A stretch of DNA of 64,000 nucleotides from Hericium rajendrae. Taxonomy: Eukaryota; Basidiomycota; Agaricomycetes; Russulales; Hericiaceae. The position numbers and the translations under genes are program-made. The stretch lies in assembly GCA_033439255.1 (NCBI GenBank), contig CM065887.1, positions 496,001 to 560,000 of the forward strand. Reading direction: 5' to 3'. The notes beneath the pieces are model-generated. The model was not told the origin of the DNA, did no database searches, and was given only the letters and a program-made list of their open reading frames with translations. This document shows, piece by piece, positions 43,430-53,681 of this stretch. Position 1 is the first letter of the stretch. Each line of letters begins with the position of its first letter.

Positions 43430-46400
43430 TCACCTTTGAAGAGCCCTAGACTGCATACATTACATGTCACATCAGTACCTTTCCCCGCCTGCACCCCATT
43501 TGAGAGCGATGCCAGTCGGAAGCATCTCATATCCCAATATGCCGTTCACAGTATCTGCCACTGGGCGGCGGACCTGGCTCAGTCTGGTTGGCAATGTGTC
43601 AATGCCGATCTGATTTCTGCCTGCGTCGCGCGGCTGCAATCCCGCTGCTGCCCTACGAAATTCCTCTGGATTAAGGGACATAGCGGCAATCTCCAGCATG
43701 ATGCCTGTGACGCTCTTGCCTTCGCCGGCACCCAGCTGCCTCCTGTCGCGCCCGCGCTGCCTGCCCTGATGCCACCTCCCCCGTGTGACCACCCGTGCAT
43801 CTTGCAGCCTGCTCTACGGAAGGTGTTTACGCTGCTACCTCGGCATGCCGCACCACGCCCGTCTCCTGCAGCCCTGCCCGTGCCGTGGGTGGATCCCCAT
43901 GCGGCTGCACATCGCGGGCGTGCGCGTCTTCGCCAGCAACAGCGCGACAACCTCCAACGCCTCGTCGGGTGCACATCGGATGCCGCTTTCTGGCGCCTGA
44001 TCCGTGATTGGAGTGATCCCAAGGATCGCCCGCTTCTGGTTCCGCTGGACGCACTTCGCGACGTGTTTGTTGGGCGTATGAATCCCGCTCCGGACGTACC
44101 CCCTCAGTGGAATGCAGGTGCAGTCGGCTGTCTTTGGCCTGTTGCCCTCCTTGTTCTTACCTGTGTGCTTGCAGATGCTTATGCCCGGATGCGTCAGCTG
44201 TGCCGTGCGCTGCCCCCCACCACTCACGTCGCCGAGGATGCTGCCTCGCGTCACCTGCATCGGCCTTTCTCCGAAGACGACGTGGCTGCTGGTAAACACC
44301 ATCTCCGCAAGCACGGTGCAGACAGTGCGGTGGGGTTTGATCGCTCTGCCTACAGCGACCTCCTCGCCGTCCCTAATGATGTGCTGCGTGACCTCTGTCA
44401 GGCCTGTGTCGCGAAAGGCGATGTGCCGCGCGAGTGGCTGCTGACTTATATCGTCACCATCCTCAAGCGCGGTCGGCCCGCACGCAATCCTGAAAGCTAC
44501 CGCATCATCGGCCTCGAGAGCTGCTTCCTGAAGTTCCTCACCCTGCTCGTTGAGTTCCGCTTCCGTGCCTGGGCCAACGCATCTGACCTTCTCCCCGCTT
44601 CTCAGAATGGCTTCCGCCGGGGCTACCGCACGAACAACAACGTCTTCATTCTTCGTTGCGCTATCGATGCTGCGCGTCGCCAGTGCGGCCCGCTGTACAC
44701 TGTCTTCGTCGACTTAACCAACGCCTTCCCTTCTACGGACCACCCCGCCCTCTGGCTGAAGCTTTTTCGCCACGCTGCTGGCGGCCCCCTCTTCGACTTC
44801 ATGCACGCCCTGTATGCTCGCATGCAATATGTTGTCCGTGCGGACGGGTCGTTCTCTGCCCCGTTTACCTCGGGCCATGGCATCCTCGCTGGCGACTCAG
44901 CGTCGCCCATGTTCTGGCTCCTGTTCATGTCTGACCTGCTCCTCCCGGACGACCCAGCGGACATCTCCCTGGATGGCATCTCCGTGTCCCATCTCGAGCA
45001 GGCTGACGATATCGTCCTCTTCTCCACCTGCCCCATGGCCCTCCAGCGGAAACTTGATGCCCTCGCCCGCTGGTGCGGCCTCAACTTCCTCGTCATCAAC
45101 CTGCGCAAGGCCATTGGCATGCTCTTTGGCCGTCTGCCTTCTCAGCTGCCCATGCTGTCCATTAATGGCTCCGTGCTGCGCTGGACCTCTGAATACTGTA
45201 CCATTTCGGTCGTAGGCTCGCGTCACAGGTCACAGAGGCCCGCGAGCCTAAGGTTTTCCGGTGCCAATAATTTTCTTTTGGTTTATTGGATTTTAAAAAT
45301 TTGGTCACGGCCAACATTGACGAGCCTACGACCGAAATGGTACAGTACACCTATGTTGGTGTCACTTTCTGCTCGACCAAACGCAACATCTTTTCCCCTC
45401 ACTATTCTCTCAAGGCACAGAAAGCGAAGAGCCTGGCGAATGTTACTTTCGGCCTCGATGGCCTGATCGGGTCCCTGCCTGCGTGGGAGGGCCGTCTCCT
45501 TTACATGGCGCACATGGATCCTCATCTTACGCACGCCTGTGATATCCTGCCCGATGTTGATGCCGGCCTCCTCCAGCCCCTCGAACACGTCCAGCACACC
45601 TTTGTGCGGCGCCTGCTGGGTCTGTCGGGCCGGTCCGAACTTGCCTTTCTCTTCACCGAAACCGGACTGGAGCCTCTCCGCTATCGCCGTGTCCAGCTGC
45701 TGCTGCGCTTCCTCCATTCTGCGCTGCTGCAGCCCCACGACAGGCTCATCTCTCGCACGGTCCACAGCTCCATCCAGCTTGCTGCTGATGGTCACCCCTG
45801 CTGGATCTTGGACGTTTGTCATGTCCTTCACTCCCTGCCGCACCCTGTCGCCGCTTCCCTCGTCGACCTCCGCACGGCGGACCGCATGCCTGCTGTGCTT
45901 CTGCAGGTATGTGACAGCATGCGTACCTTCTGTGCCTCCCAGGTCGCTCGCTCCGTGCGCGCAACCCTTCTCCACGGTCGCACTGAGATTGTACGGCACG
46001 GCGATCCTCCTAGCCAGCCGGCCCTCCACTTCCGTCCGTACCTTCGGATCAAGATCCCCGAGCATCGCCTCGCGCTCACCCGTTTGATTTTGTCTGACCA
46101 CCGTCTCGCCTGCGAGGCTCTCCGTCGTGACTCCCCCCAGCAGCCGCATCTCCCGCGCTGCTGGCGTCTCTGCCGCTTCTGTCGGCGCGCAATCGAGACA
46201 CTGGAGCATGCCCTGCTGGAATGCAGCTGCCACCCCGTCCTCAGTCATCTCCGTCACCAGTTCATGCTCGATCTGTGTCAAGCCTTGGGCGCACCGCTCT
46301 ATCGCTCAATCCTCGACTCACATGACTGTACCGCCATTGTGCGCCGCCTGCTTCGCGAACGTCGTATCCTCGACCGCTTCGGGAAGTTCGCCTTTGATGT

Positions 46401-46738
46401 GACCGATGTCTTCCTCGGGTGTCCTCTCTACATTCCCCCCTCTGCTCAGACATCTTCCTCGGTGCGCTGCTGCCTTTGCTCGCTCCCTGATCCCTCGCAC
46501 TCACTTCGCGTCTCTACAGGACACTCCTCAGTAATGATGCCTGCACCTGGTTTTCCCATGTCCGCGGGTTTTTCCCGCCTCGGTTTTCCCCGCATGGGTT
46601 TTTCGTCCGGTCTGCTTTCTAACCGTTGTGGCTTTCCTTTCCGCAGCGTACATACTGTCCGTCCCGGTCTCTCGGGGCTGGGACACATCATACTGGGTTG
46701 TGATCAGAGTAGTTACATGATATGGGTGTGCGTAACGT
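43430..46738 (+). mobile_element. Retroelement with RNase H then reverse transcriptase domains (broken)
   Basis: An RNase H C-terminal half comes first (GWQCVNADLISACVARLQSR, then FLWIKGHSGNLQHDACDALA). A reverse transcriptase follows at about 44240-45180 with VTILKRGRPARNPESYRIIG, FVDLTNAFPSTDHPALWLKL, GILAGDSASPMFWLLFMSDL and QADDIVLFSTCPMALQRKLD. QADD stands where many non-LTR enzymes have YADD or FADD. After a 150-bp insertion (45196-45345) the frame resumes with YVGVTFCSTKRNIFSPHYSL. A zinc-binding-like motif follows (CRFCRRAIETLEHALLEC). The last coding part fades out near 46738. The 5' RNase H residues are missing at the border of the element ending at 43418. Confidence 0.75.
45196..45345. 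mobile_element. 150-bp TA-flanked MITE inserted in the reverse transcriptase frame
   Basis: Inverted ends of 25 bp begin CTGTACCATTTCGGTCGTAG. They are flanked by TA at 45194-45195 and 45346-45347. Removing the element and one TA rejoins the two RT frames, so SEY runs directly into TYVGVTF. This shows a precise insertion into an older retroelement. Confidence 0.85.
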
Positions 46739-47184
46739 AGTCCTGTGCCTGTCTACGTAGTACGCGCCACCGCTTTGTTCCGCCATGGGACCGCTGCGGA
46801 ATACACTTCCTTCCTTCCTTCCTTCAACATCCTACAACTCCAACTCCTAGTACCATGGACTGTAAATTCAGATCGAGTCACAGTCCATGAAATGAAATGC
46901 AGAAGCGCTGAAGCTAATGCGCTGAAGATACACAGCACGATTAAATAGTAATTAAGCTTCGACAGAACCACACTGATCGCTATCACCGTCATTACAGCAC
47001 TGCGGCGGACCTGATAACGGGGAAACGCGACGCTTTCCAGGAATAATATGACCCCAACCGACAATCCAACCCAATGGACAGAACTGAGAAACTTAGAAGA
47101 AATGAAAATTAGAAATAAAATAACGGACAATTTAGTCTGCATAGCAAATAGAGGAAACAATCACAACACACGCATACTCGATGA
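46739..47184. other. Spacer with a CCTT microsatellite
   Basis: A CTTCC/CCTT run lies at about 46806-46824, and a short inverted repeat (CCATGGACTGT...ACAGTCCATG) at about 46853-46890. No gene is seen. Confidence 0.4.
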
Positions 47185-48868
47185 TCAAGACTTGCTGAGC
47201 AAGGACTGTACGTCCTGGCAATCAATCGAGCTAGGATCGATCGCCGTCGCTTTCATCTTCGACAAGGTCTGCTGGCGCTGCGTGAGGAACTCGGAATAGG
47301 TAGCATTGGTGTCGTTCGACTTGGACAGGAACTGGACGGACGGGCCAGTGCCAAAGAAAGAGAAGTTTCCTGCGAGAGTGTTATTGCCGAAGTTGAATCT
47401 GGAGGGGCGTACGTGCTGTCAAATAGGGAATTGTAGCACGAAAGAGAGATACGTACGATGTATACACATTCCTTATGAACGAGTCCCCGAGGATGTAGGA
47501 TGGGATGTCAGCGAGCGTGGACGAGACGTTGCCAACACCCGTGTAAACACCGACACAGAACGCGAACGTCGTCTCGTTCGGCGAGTAAGTCTGCACGGTC
47601 GACAGATCCAGAGGGTGGATCAGGTACTGCTGCCCACTGTACAAGTTCCATGAGCCACATTTAAGAGGACCCACCGGGATGAACTCACCCGAACTGGAAC
47701 GTCACGTTCGACGCGTTCAAGCACGGAACGATCCACACCTAGCCCTGGTCCGACTGGCACGACTTCGCACCAGAAATATTCTGGTAAATGAAGTCGGACA
47801 AGTTATTGGACACGAGCGCCACGCTCGTTCCGCTATCGATGACGGCGGTCGCATTGCCATTGAGCGCGTCCTGGCTGGTATTGTACGATTGCCCATTCAT
47901 GTTGACTCCATCGACCGCGACCGACCAGTCCGTCGAGTTGGCCGGGGTGACAGGGAGCTGCGGTTGATCGGCGACGCTGCCGTAGTCCGAGAAGTACGAG
48001 CTGATCGTGAACGCGCCGCCGATCGTGGTCTCGCCGTCGGGCGCGCGGCTCAAGTCGAGCGCGATGAAGTTGGATGCGAACAAGTTCTGCGCGAAGAGGT
48101 TGGGGAGGGGCGTGACTGCATCGGACGAGTTGCCCGTCATGTTATAGATCTGGGAGGCAGAGTCGAAACCGAGTCCGAGGATGCTGTCGACGTCAAGCTG
48201 TTCAGTCTGAAAAAAAAATGAGGGGGGCGTGAGCCAAGTGCGACAAGTGCACATACCTTGTTCGCGGCGAGCACCGCTGCAACAGTCGTCAGAAGCTGAG
48301 AGAGAAAGACGGCGGGCGACTTACCCTGTTTTGCGATGCTGTACGTTCCGACGGAGACCGGTACGTAAGCAATAACTCCCGTCACTGAACCGAGACCGTA
48401 GGTGAGGTTAACACCCTGATCTGTAACGTTGTTGAGTGTGAGACTCTGGGGAGCGTACACCCAGAGATCGGATGATCCCGTGTCCAACACAAGAATGAAG
48501 TCTGCGTATCGCATGTGACATCAATCTGCATCATTGACAGACTGTACGAATACTCACTACGAGATCCAGTTCCGACGCTAGCGCTGGTAAAGTACTGGTC
48601 AACGACCAAAACGTCAGTCGTCTACTTAACGTCTCGAAAGTAAAACGCAGCTCACAGACTGATCGCCCTTGTTTATAGGGACCCATTGAACACGGCAGGG
48701 TTCTGCGACGCCTTCCTTCCTTCCCTCTTGACCTGGAACTCTACCACATGCGGGCTTCCGGTCGAGCGAATCTGGGGCAGCAGGCGGATGGCTGAGGCCA
48801 GCCCCGCCAATGCAGAAAGGGCCAAAAAGACTCTCGTAATTTGCAGAGACGATTATATGACGTTTGAT
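47185..48868 (-). pseudogene. Pepsin-type aspartic protease (A1, polyporopepsin-like) pseudogene
   Basis: Both catalytic motifs survive: LVLDTGSSDLWVYAPQS and AVIDSGTSVALVSNNLSDFI. Other parts are a signal-peptide-like start (RVFLALSALAGLASAIRLLP), the propeptide ending PAVFNGS, LGLGFDSASQIYNMTGNSSD, IPSYILGDSFIRNVYTS and a C-terminus SLLSKS closing at 47185. Three lesions are seen. The expected start codon position reads ATT (about 48833-48835). The frame shifts in the propeptide after FNGS (about 48682). An in-frame TAG interrupts KSCQSDQG/VWIVPC (about 47740). The splice sites are otherwise normal, so decay is recent. A GGAA run extends the propeptide exon. Confidence 0.75.
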
Positions 48869-48936
48869 AAACGGCCTGAGCATCTTGTGGACAGCTGTGT
48901 TATATAGTAGCGTAAGGATGACTGCATTGAGTTGCA

Positions 48937-49440
48937 TCCGCTGGTCAATTGTACAGTAAAGGAGGAGACGGTCTGGTGCGTTCGCCGACACTAGGAGTGC
49001 GCTGGTCGCGCGATGCAAACCGGGAGTATCTCAGTAGCCATAGCTCTGCAAACTCTCGTCTATGATGCCAAAATAGGTCTGTCCAAGAAGATATTAGAGG
49101 AGCCTCCAGTGACAACTCGAGGCACAGAACTCACCAAACGCAGTCGGCATCCACCTTCGATGCTACCCAATGCCAAGTATCCGTCCGCTAGTCAATTTTA
49201 CAGTAAAGGAGGAGACGGTCTGGTGCGTCCGCCGAGACTAGGGGTGCGCTGATCGCACGGTAAAAATAGTATCTTCAGTGGCCATAGCTCTGCAAACTTT
49301 CGTCTTTAGGTTTAACTCCAAAGTAGACCATCGTCTGTCCAAAGAAGATATTAGAGGAGCCTCCACAATGACAACTCGAGGCATAGAACTCACCAAACGC
49401 AGTCTGATCCACGCTCGATGCTACCCAATGCCAATCACTA
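48937..49440. repeat. Tandem duplication, two ~245-bp units
   Basis: The units begin near 48937 and 49188. Shared stretches include TACAGTAAAGGAGGAGACGG, CCATAGCTCTGCAAACT, AAGATATTAGAGGAGCCTCC and GAACTCACCAAACGCAGT. They differ by small indels (for example TTTAGGTTTAACTCCAAAG in unit 2) and about 10 percent substitutions. The content is unknown; a short protein-like frame runs on the minus strand. Confidence 0.75.
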
Positions 49441-49485
49441 CCATGGAATGCCCCTACATACTGTATGTTCCTTTGATCCTGTGAT

Positions 49486-49684
49486 CTGGCATGGTAAGGG
49501 GGTCCTTTTGGGACCGAGTGCGACCAGAGAAATCTCGTCGACTTTCGTAAATGTCTTTTCAGCCAGAAGTCACGTGACACGCTCGTCATGTTCTCTGAGT
49601 CTCGCTCGGTCTCACTCGGGGTCGCAAGGTCGCACTCGATCACATTCGGTCGCATTCGGCCCCAAGAAACCCCCTTGCCACGGC
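49486..49684. repeat. ~200-bp segment with imperfect terminal inverted repeats
   Basis: The left end GTAAGGGGGTCCTTTTGGGA runs on to CCGAGTGCGACC. The right end is the inverted form (GGTCGCATTCGGCCCCAAG, then AAACCCCCTTGCCA). The arms are about 34 bp and imperfect. This segment is what distinguishes dispersed-repeat copy B from copy A at 41.7 kb, so it may be an insertion. Confidence 0.5.
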
Positions 49685-49714
49685 TAATAGTCTGCCTTGA
49701 GACCGACGTATAAG

Positions 49715-49820
49715 TAGTGAGACCGACGTACAGTGACATCATAGCGCAGGCTTGGTGAGCTCACGCACGCCCAAGGTCGAATACAGTTGTTGACCATCCG
49801 CAGATCCATGGGCACCAACG
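49715..49820. repeat. Dispersed repeat, copy B right part (partner at 41774-41880)
   Basis: Stretches shared with copy A are GACCGACGTACAGT, CATCATAGCGCAGGCTTGGT, GAGCTCACGCACG and CAGATCCATGGGC. It ends 75 bp before the 6-phosphogluconate dehydrogenase start, so it is part of that gene's promoter region. Confidence 0.6.
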
Positions 49821-49896
49821 GTCGCGAACTATTCCACACTTCATATCACACTTTTCTAACATAGGCAGAAAGAAAACCGACCAGCTTAAAACAACA

Positions 49897-51619
49897 ATGG
49901 ACGATGATATTGTTTACAAGAAGGTAGGACAGTCGTTCTTGCCTCCAAGATCCCCTAGCAAAGCTGATGTGCTGGTGCCGAAGATAGCGATCATTGGGGC
50001 CGGCAGCATGGGGACAATGATGTCGCAACTCTTCGCTGAAGCCGATCTTGATGTATCCATATTTGACGTGAAGGTACGAGGCTCTCCAAGAGTGGGAAAG
50101 ACATGTCTGACCATCCGTTGCGGTTCGTTCAGGAGGAGAACGTCGATATAGCTATTGAACTTGCGAGGGAGAATCCGAAGGTTCAAGGCAAGATCCACGG
50201 CTTCAGGAGTATGAGCCTTTCGTGGGCTCGCTCGGAGACGATGGCGGTAGGCTGTTCCTGTTGAGCATCACTCACGGGTGGCCAGTAGACAGCGTCCTTA
50301 AAGAGATCGGAAAATATCTCAAACCTGGAGATATTGTTTTGGATGGAGGGAATGAATTCTACTTGGAAAGTGAGCGTCGAAATCGCGAGCTGAGAGAGAA
50401 AAAGGGCGTGGCGTACATTGGAATGGGTGTCAGTGGTGGCTATCAATGCGCTCGGTAAGAGGTCAATTATCTGCACGGAACTTGCACTCACGGGAAGCCA
50501 TAGGCACGGTCCCTCGATGTCTCCGGGTGGCGACCCTGATGCCCTCGACAAAGTGATGCCGCTATTGGAGAAGGTTGCTGCGAAGGACAGCTGTGGTCGG
50601 TCATGCGTTCGCAGAATGGGACCTGATGGTGCAGGACACTACGTGAAGATGGTGCACAATGGCATCGAACAGGGAATGATGAGCGCTCTTTGCGAGGCTT
50701 GGGGCCTATTGAGGTATAACATGGGGTTGGAAATGGATGAAATTGGACAGATATTCAGCCAATGGAATAGAAAGGATGAACTCGTACGTGGCGAGCCGAT
50801 TGACACCGCGAATGTAGGACTGATGGCGAAGGACAGCGCAATAACTTTCTCATTGATATCGGTGCCGATATCAGTTGCCGACGCCCCGCATCGGACAAGA
50901 GAAAGTACGTCCTCGACGAAGTCATGGACAAGGTCGTGCAGGACGACGATGGTTGCGAGGGCACTGGTATCTGGACTGTCATGGAGGCCGCCCGCAACCA
51001 CATCGCAGCGCCCACCATAGCGAACGGTCATTTCTTCCGTGTGGCATCCGAAAGTCGCGCGGAGCGATTATCTGTGAGACGCAACCTTGCGCTGTCTCCG
51101 ACCTCTGGTGTTGTCGTCGAAAACAAGGCCATGTTCCTCGAGGATCTCCGATTGGCCCTCTACGCGACATTCTTGGCATCGTATGTGCAAGGCATGAACC
51201 TCATCTCTCGTCAATCACATGCAGCAAAGTGGGGCACTAAACTCACGGATTGCCTTGCCGTCTGGCGCGCTGGTTGCATTATCACTTCTGACTCCATTAT
51301 AGATCGACTACAGCCGATCGCCGAAGCAAAGGAAGGAGATATCGCCAACATGCTTGAAGACCCATCCGTCGGAAAGGAATTTCTGCGCACCTACGGGCCA
51401 TTAAAGCGTGTGGTTGCAAAAGCCGTAGAGTGGGATGCCTACGCGCCGTCGGTGAGCGCAACTCTGGAATGGGTGAAGTATTGCGGGGGAGAGGTTCTTC
51501 CGACGCAGTTTATGGAAACCGAATTGGACTATTTTGGGGCTCATCAGTACGACAAGTGGGGGGAGGAACCAGGCAAAGCTATGACCGGCAAACACCACTA
51601 TGAGTGGAAACCCGCGTAG
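49897..51619 (+). CDS. 6-phosphogluconate dehydrogenase (apparent one-base frameshift)
   Basis: NADP enzyme of the pentose phosphate pathway that forms ribulose 5-phosphate. The Rossmann motif is PKIAIIGAGSMGTMMSQLFA. Further motifs are DIVLDGGNEFYLESERRNRE, YIGMGVSGGYQCARHGPSMS, the catalytic loop GAGHYVKMVHNGIEQGMMS, RNNFLIDIGADIS, EGTGIWTVMEAARNHIAAPT and the ending YEWKPA. The short C-terminal block DYFGAHQYDKWGEEPGKAMT is typical. The intron GTACGT...GGACAG at about 50783-50840 joins KDEL to RNNF. Between KIHGF (ending 50204) and EYEPFVGSLG (starting 50207) only two bases lie where three are expected, so the frame breaks. The rest, including splice sites, is intact. This suggests a sequencing error in an A/G run or a very recent mutation. 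Confidence 0.88.
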
Positions 51620-51974
51620 AATACCTACTTTACGAACATCCTATGAACCCTATATTCATCATGAGCGAAATTTTATTTTAACTTGTGCAACACACCTGTA
51701 GATAGACATGTGTCTCTATCAACGTTCAATCACACAGATAATGAGATTTCAGACGGTAAGGTTGGAACGCTGAAATGTTCGGTGGAGTTGGAAGACGCGA
51801 CAAAAACGTATGATGTAAGCACATTTTTTGCATGCTCGTTGCTGATTGGTTAGCGCTGCCGTGCCTCGGTTCGGTAGATCTGCACGCTCATTTTACGAGC
51901 ACAGCGAACTTCAATACATATCCTTTGGACAAGCTACTTCAGCTGTGAAGTAAAGAAGGGGAGCTTTTCACACG
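51620..51974. other. Intergenic region
   Basis: 3' flank of the 6-phosphogluconate dehydrogenase gene and promoter of the LYAR-type gene. Nothing else is seen. Confidence 0.35.
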
Positions 51975-53249
51975 ATGGTTTCTTTCCAGTGCGTATCACC
52001 TCCCTTCTTTTGCCAATATCCCTAACGCTCACTCTGTCTCCGAATTACCCAGATGTGACGGTTAGACCATCTCTCTGTCCGCATCTCATGCTCTTGGCGA
52101 TGTATGAATCTGATAGAACTTTATAGGATGCTCTGACGTTGTCAAGAAGCCCAAACTAGACCAGCACCGCGCGCGATGTCATGCATCGTTCACCTGCATT
52201 GATTGCAGCACAACCTTCGAAGGGCCTGCACAATACAAGGGTCACACAACATGTATAAGTGAAGCCGAGAAGTACCAAAAGTCGCTGTACAAGGGACCAA
52301 AAATTGTATGTCCACGTTCTCGTCCGAACTTAGTGCGCAATCTCATCAGTCAACACTTCAGGGAAACGGGCAAGATCAAGGCGGCCCGCGGGGAAACGCA
52401 CAGAATCAGAACGGTCGCCCACAAAACGGCGCCGTGAATGGTCATGGTAAGTACCAGCAGCAGTCCCAAGTTCGAGGGTCGCAACAGCAGTGGGGCAACC
52501 AGTTCGCTCGCAGTCGCGCAACGGGGACTAACGAAACTCCTCTGGGCACGCCCGCTCGGATGTCGCCCGTTGATCCTATTCCAGTTGTACCCACCCCCGC
52601 ACCAACGAATGGCGCCAATGGTGACGAAAAGAAGAGAAAGGCAGAAGCTGTGAATCTTGGTTCCTCGCACGATGTGAGACGAGGCTGAACTGGCTATTCT
52701 TTCCAGGTCGCAGATGAGCCGCGGAAGAAGAAGACTAAGGCGGATAAAGTCGAGGCGGCAACACAAGACGTGAATACAGGCAAGGACAAGAAGAAAAAGA
52801 AATCCAAGGACGCCCAGGAGCAGGACTCGACAACGGCTGACGCAAAGCCAGTCGGTGCGGCGGAGGGATCAGAGAGCAAGAAGAAATCGAAGAAGGAGAA
52901 AAAGGCGAAGGAGGGGAAGGCGAAGGAATGTGATGAGGTTCAGACGACGAATAACGAGGGTCAGCACGGATCGGAGGGTAAGGAGAAGGAACGCAAGGAG
53001 AAAGCGGCGGGAGACGGAGTGGCTGAGGCAGAGATCGTGTCCAAGAAGCGTAAGCACGAGGATCGTTCAAATGGAGGAAACGATGGCATTGGCAAAGGAG
53101 AGGACAAGAAGAGCAAGAAGAAGAGGAAATCGGACGCGATGAGCGTCAATGTCGAGGCTCCCGCGGAAGACGTGGGATCCGGGAAAAAGGACAAGAAGGA
53201 TAAGAAGAAAAAGTCCGAGAAGAAGGCAAAGGAGGTAGAGGCGGCATGA
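51975..53249 (+). CDS. LYAR-type C2HC zinc-finger nucleolar protein
   Basis: Member of the LYAR family, linked to rRNA synthesis and ribosome biogenesis. The N-terminal double zinc finger reads MVSFQCDGCSDVVKKPKLDQ, then HRARCHASFT, CIDCSTTFEGPAQYKGHTTC and ISEAEKYQKSLYKGPK. Codons for C-D-G are split over an exon of only 8 nt (52052-52059) between introns GTGCGT...CCCAG and GTTAGA...TATAG. The middle is Gln/Asn/Gly-rich. The C-terminal third is Lys/Glu-rich with repeated nuclear-localisation-like blocks (KKKKKSKD, KKSKKEKKAKE) and ends KKAKEVEAA. The intron after the finger probably runs from 52301 to the CATCAG before STLQGNG. Confidence 0.88.
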
Positions 53250-53681
53250 TCTTAGAGGTCTGTTATCATCTAGCATCTGTTTCTTAGTCTTTCATTTGAT
53301 TCTTCCTGGGCGATTTAAGTATGTCTGTCTGATTTTCTATACCTTGTGTATCGATTACCCTACTCTACACCAAAAGTACCCATTGTGCCCCCGCTGTCTA
53401 GATTTAGCTCCTATTTTTCGGAAACATTATCCAACTTATACGGACAAAATCTTCAGCAATGTCCTACGGACATCACTTCTCCTTTCTCGCGAGGTATAGT
53501 CGATCGACAGGGAAAGAGACCAGAAGACACCGCGACTGCAAAATTGGAACAAAACGCGTCGAAATTGGGTACACGTGCCAATCACGTGTAGGCGTGTATA
53601 GAAATCGATACCGAAAGCAGCTCTTGTTGCCCTCTTGCTCGTCTCTGCCCTTTCCCTCAACGCTGCTTCCATCGTTGAAAT
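53250..53681. other. Intergenic region
   Basis: Expected 3' UTR of the LYAR-type gene and promoter of ATG3. No other feature is recognised. Confidence 0.35.

Noticed and set aside
48600-49750. Minus-strand frame of 155 aa in the tandem duplication
   Set aside because: The two units do not keep the frame, and no family match is seen.
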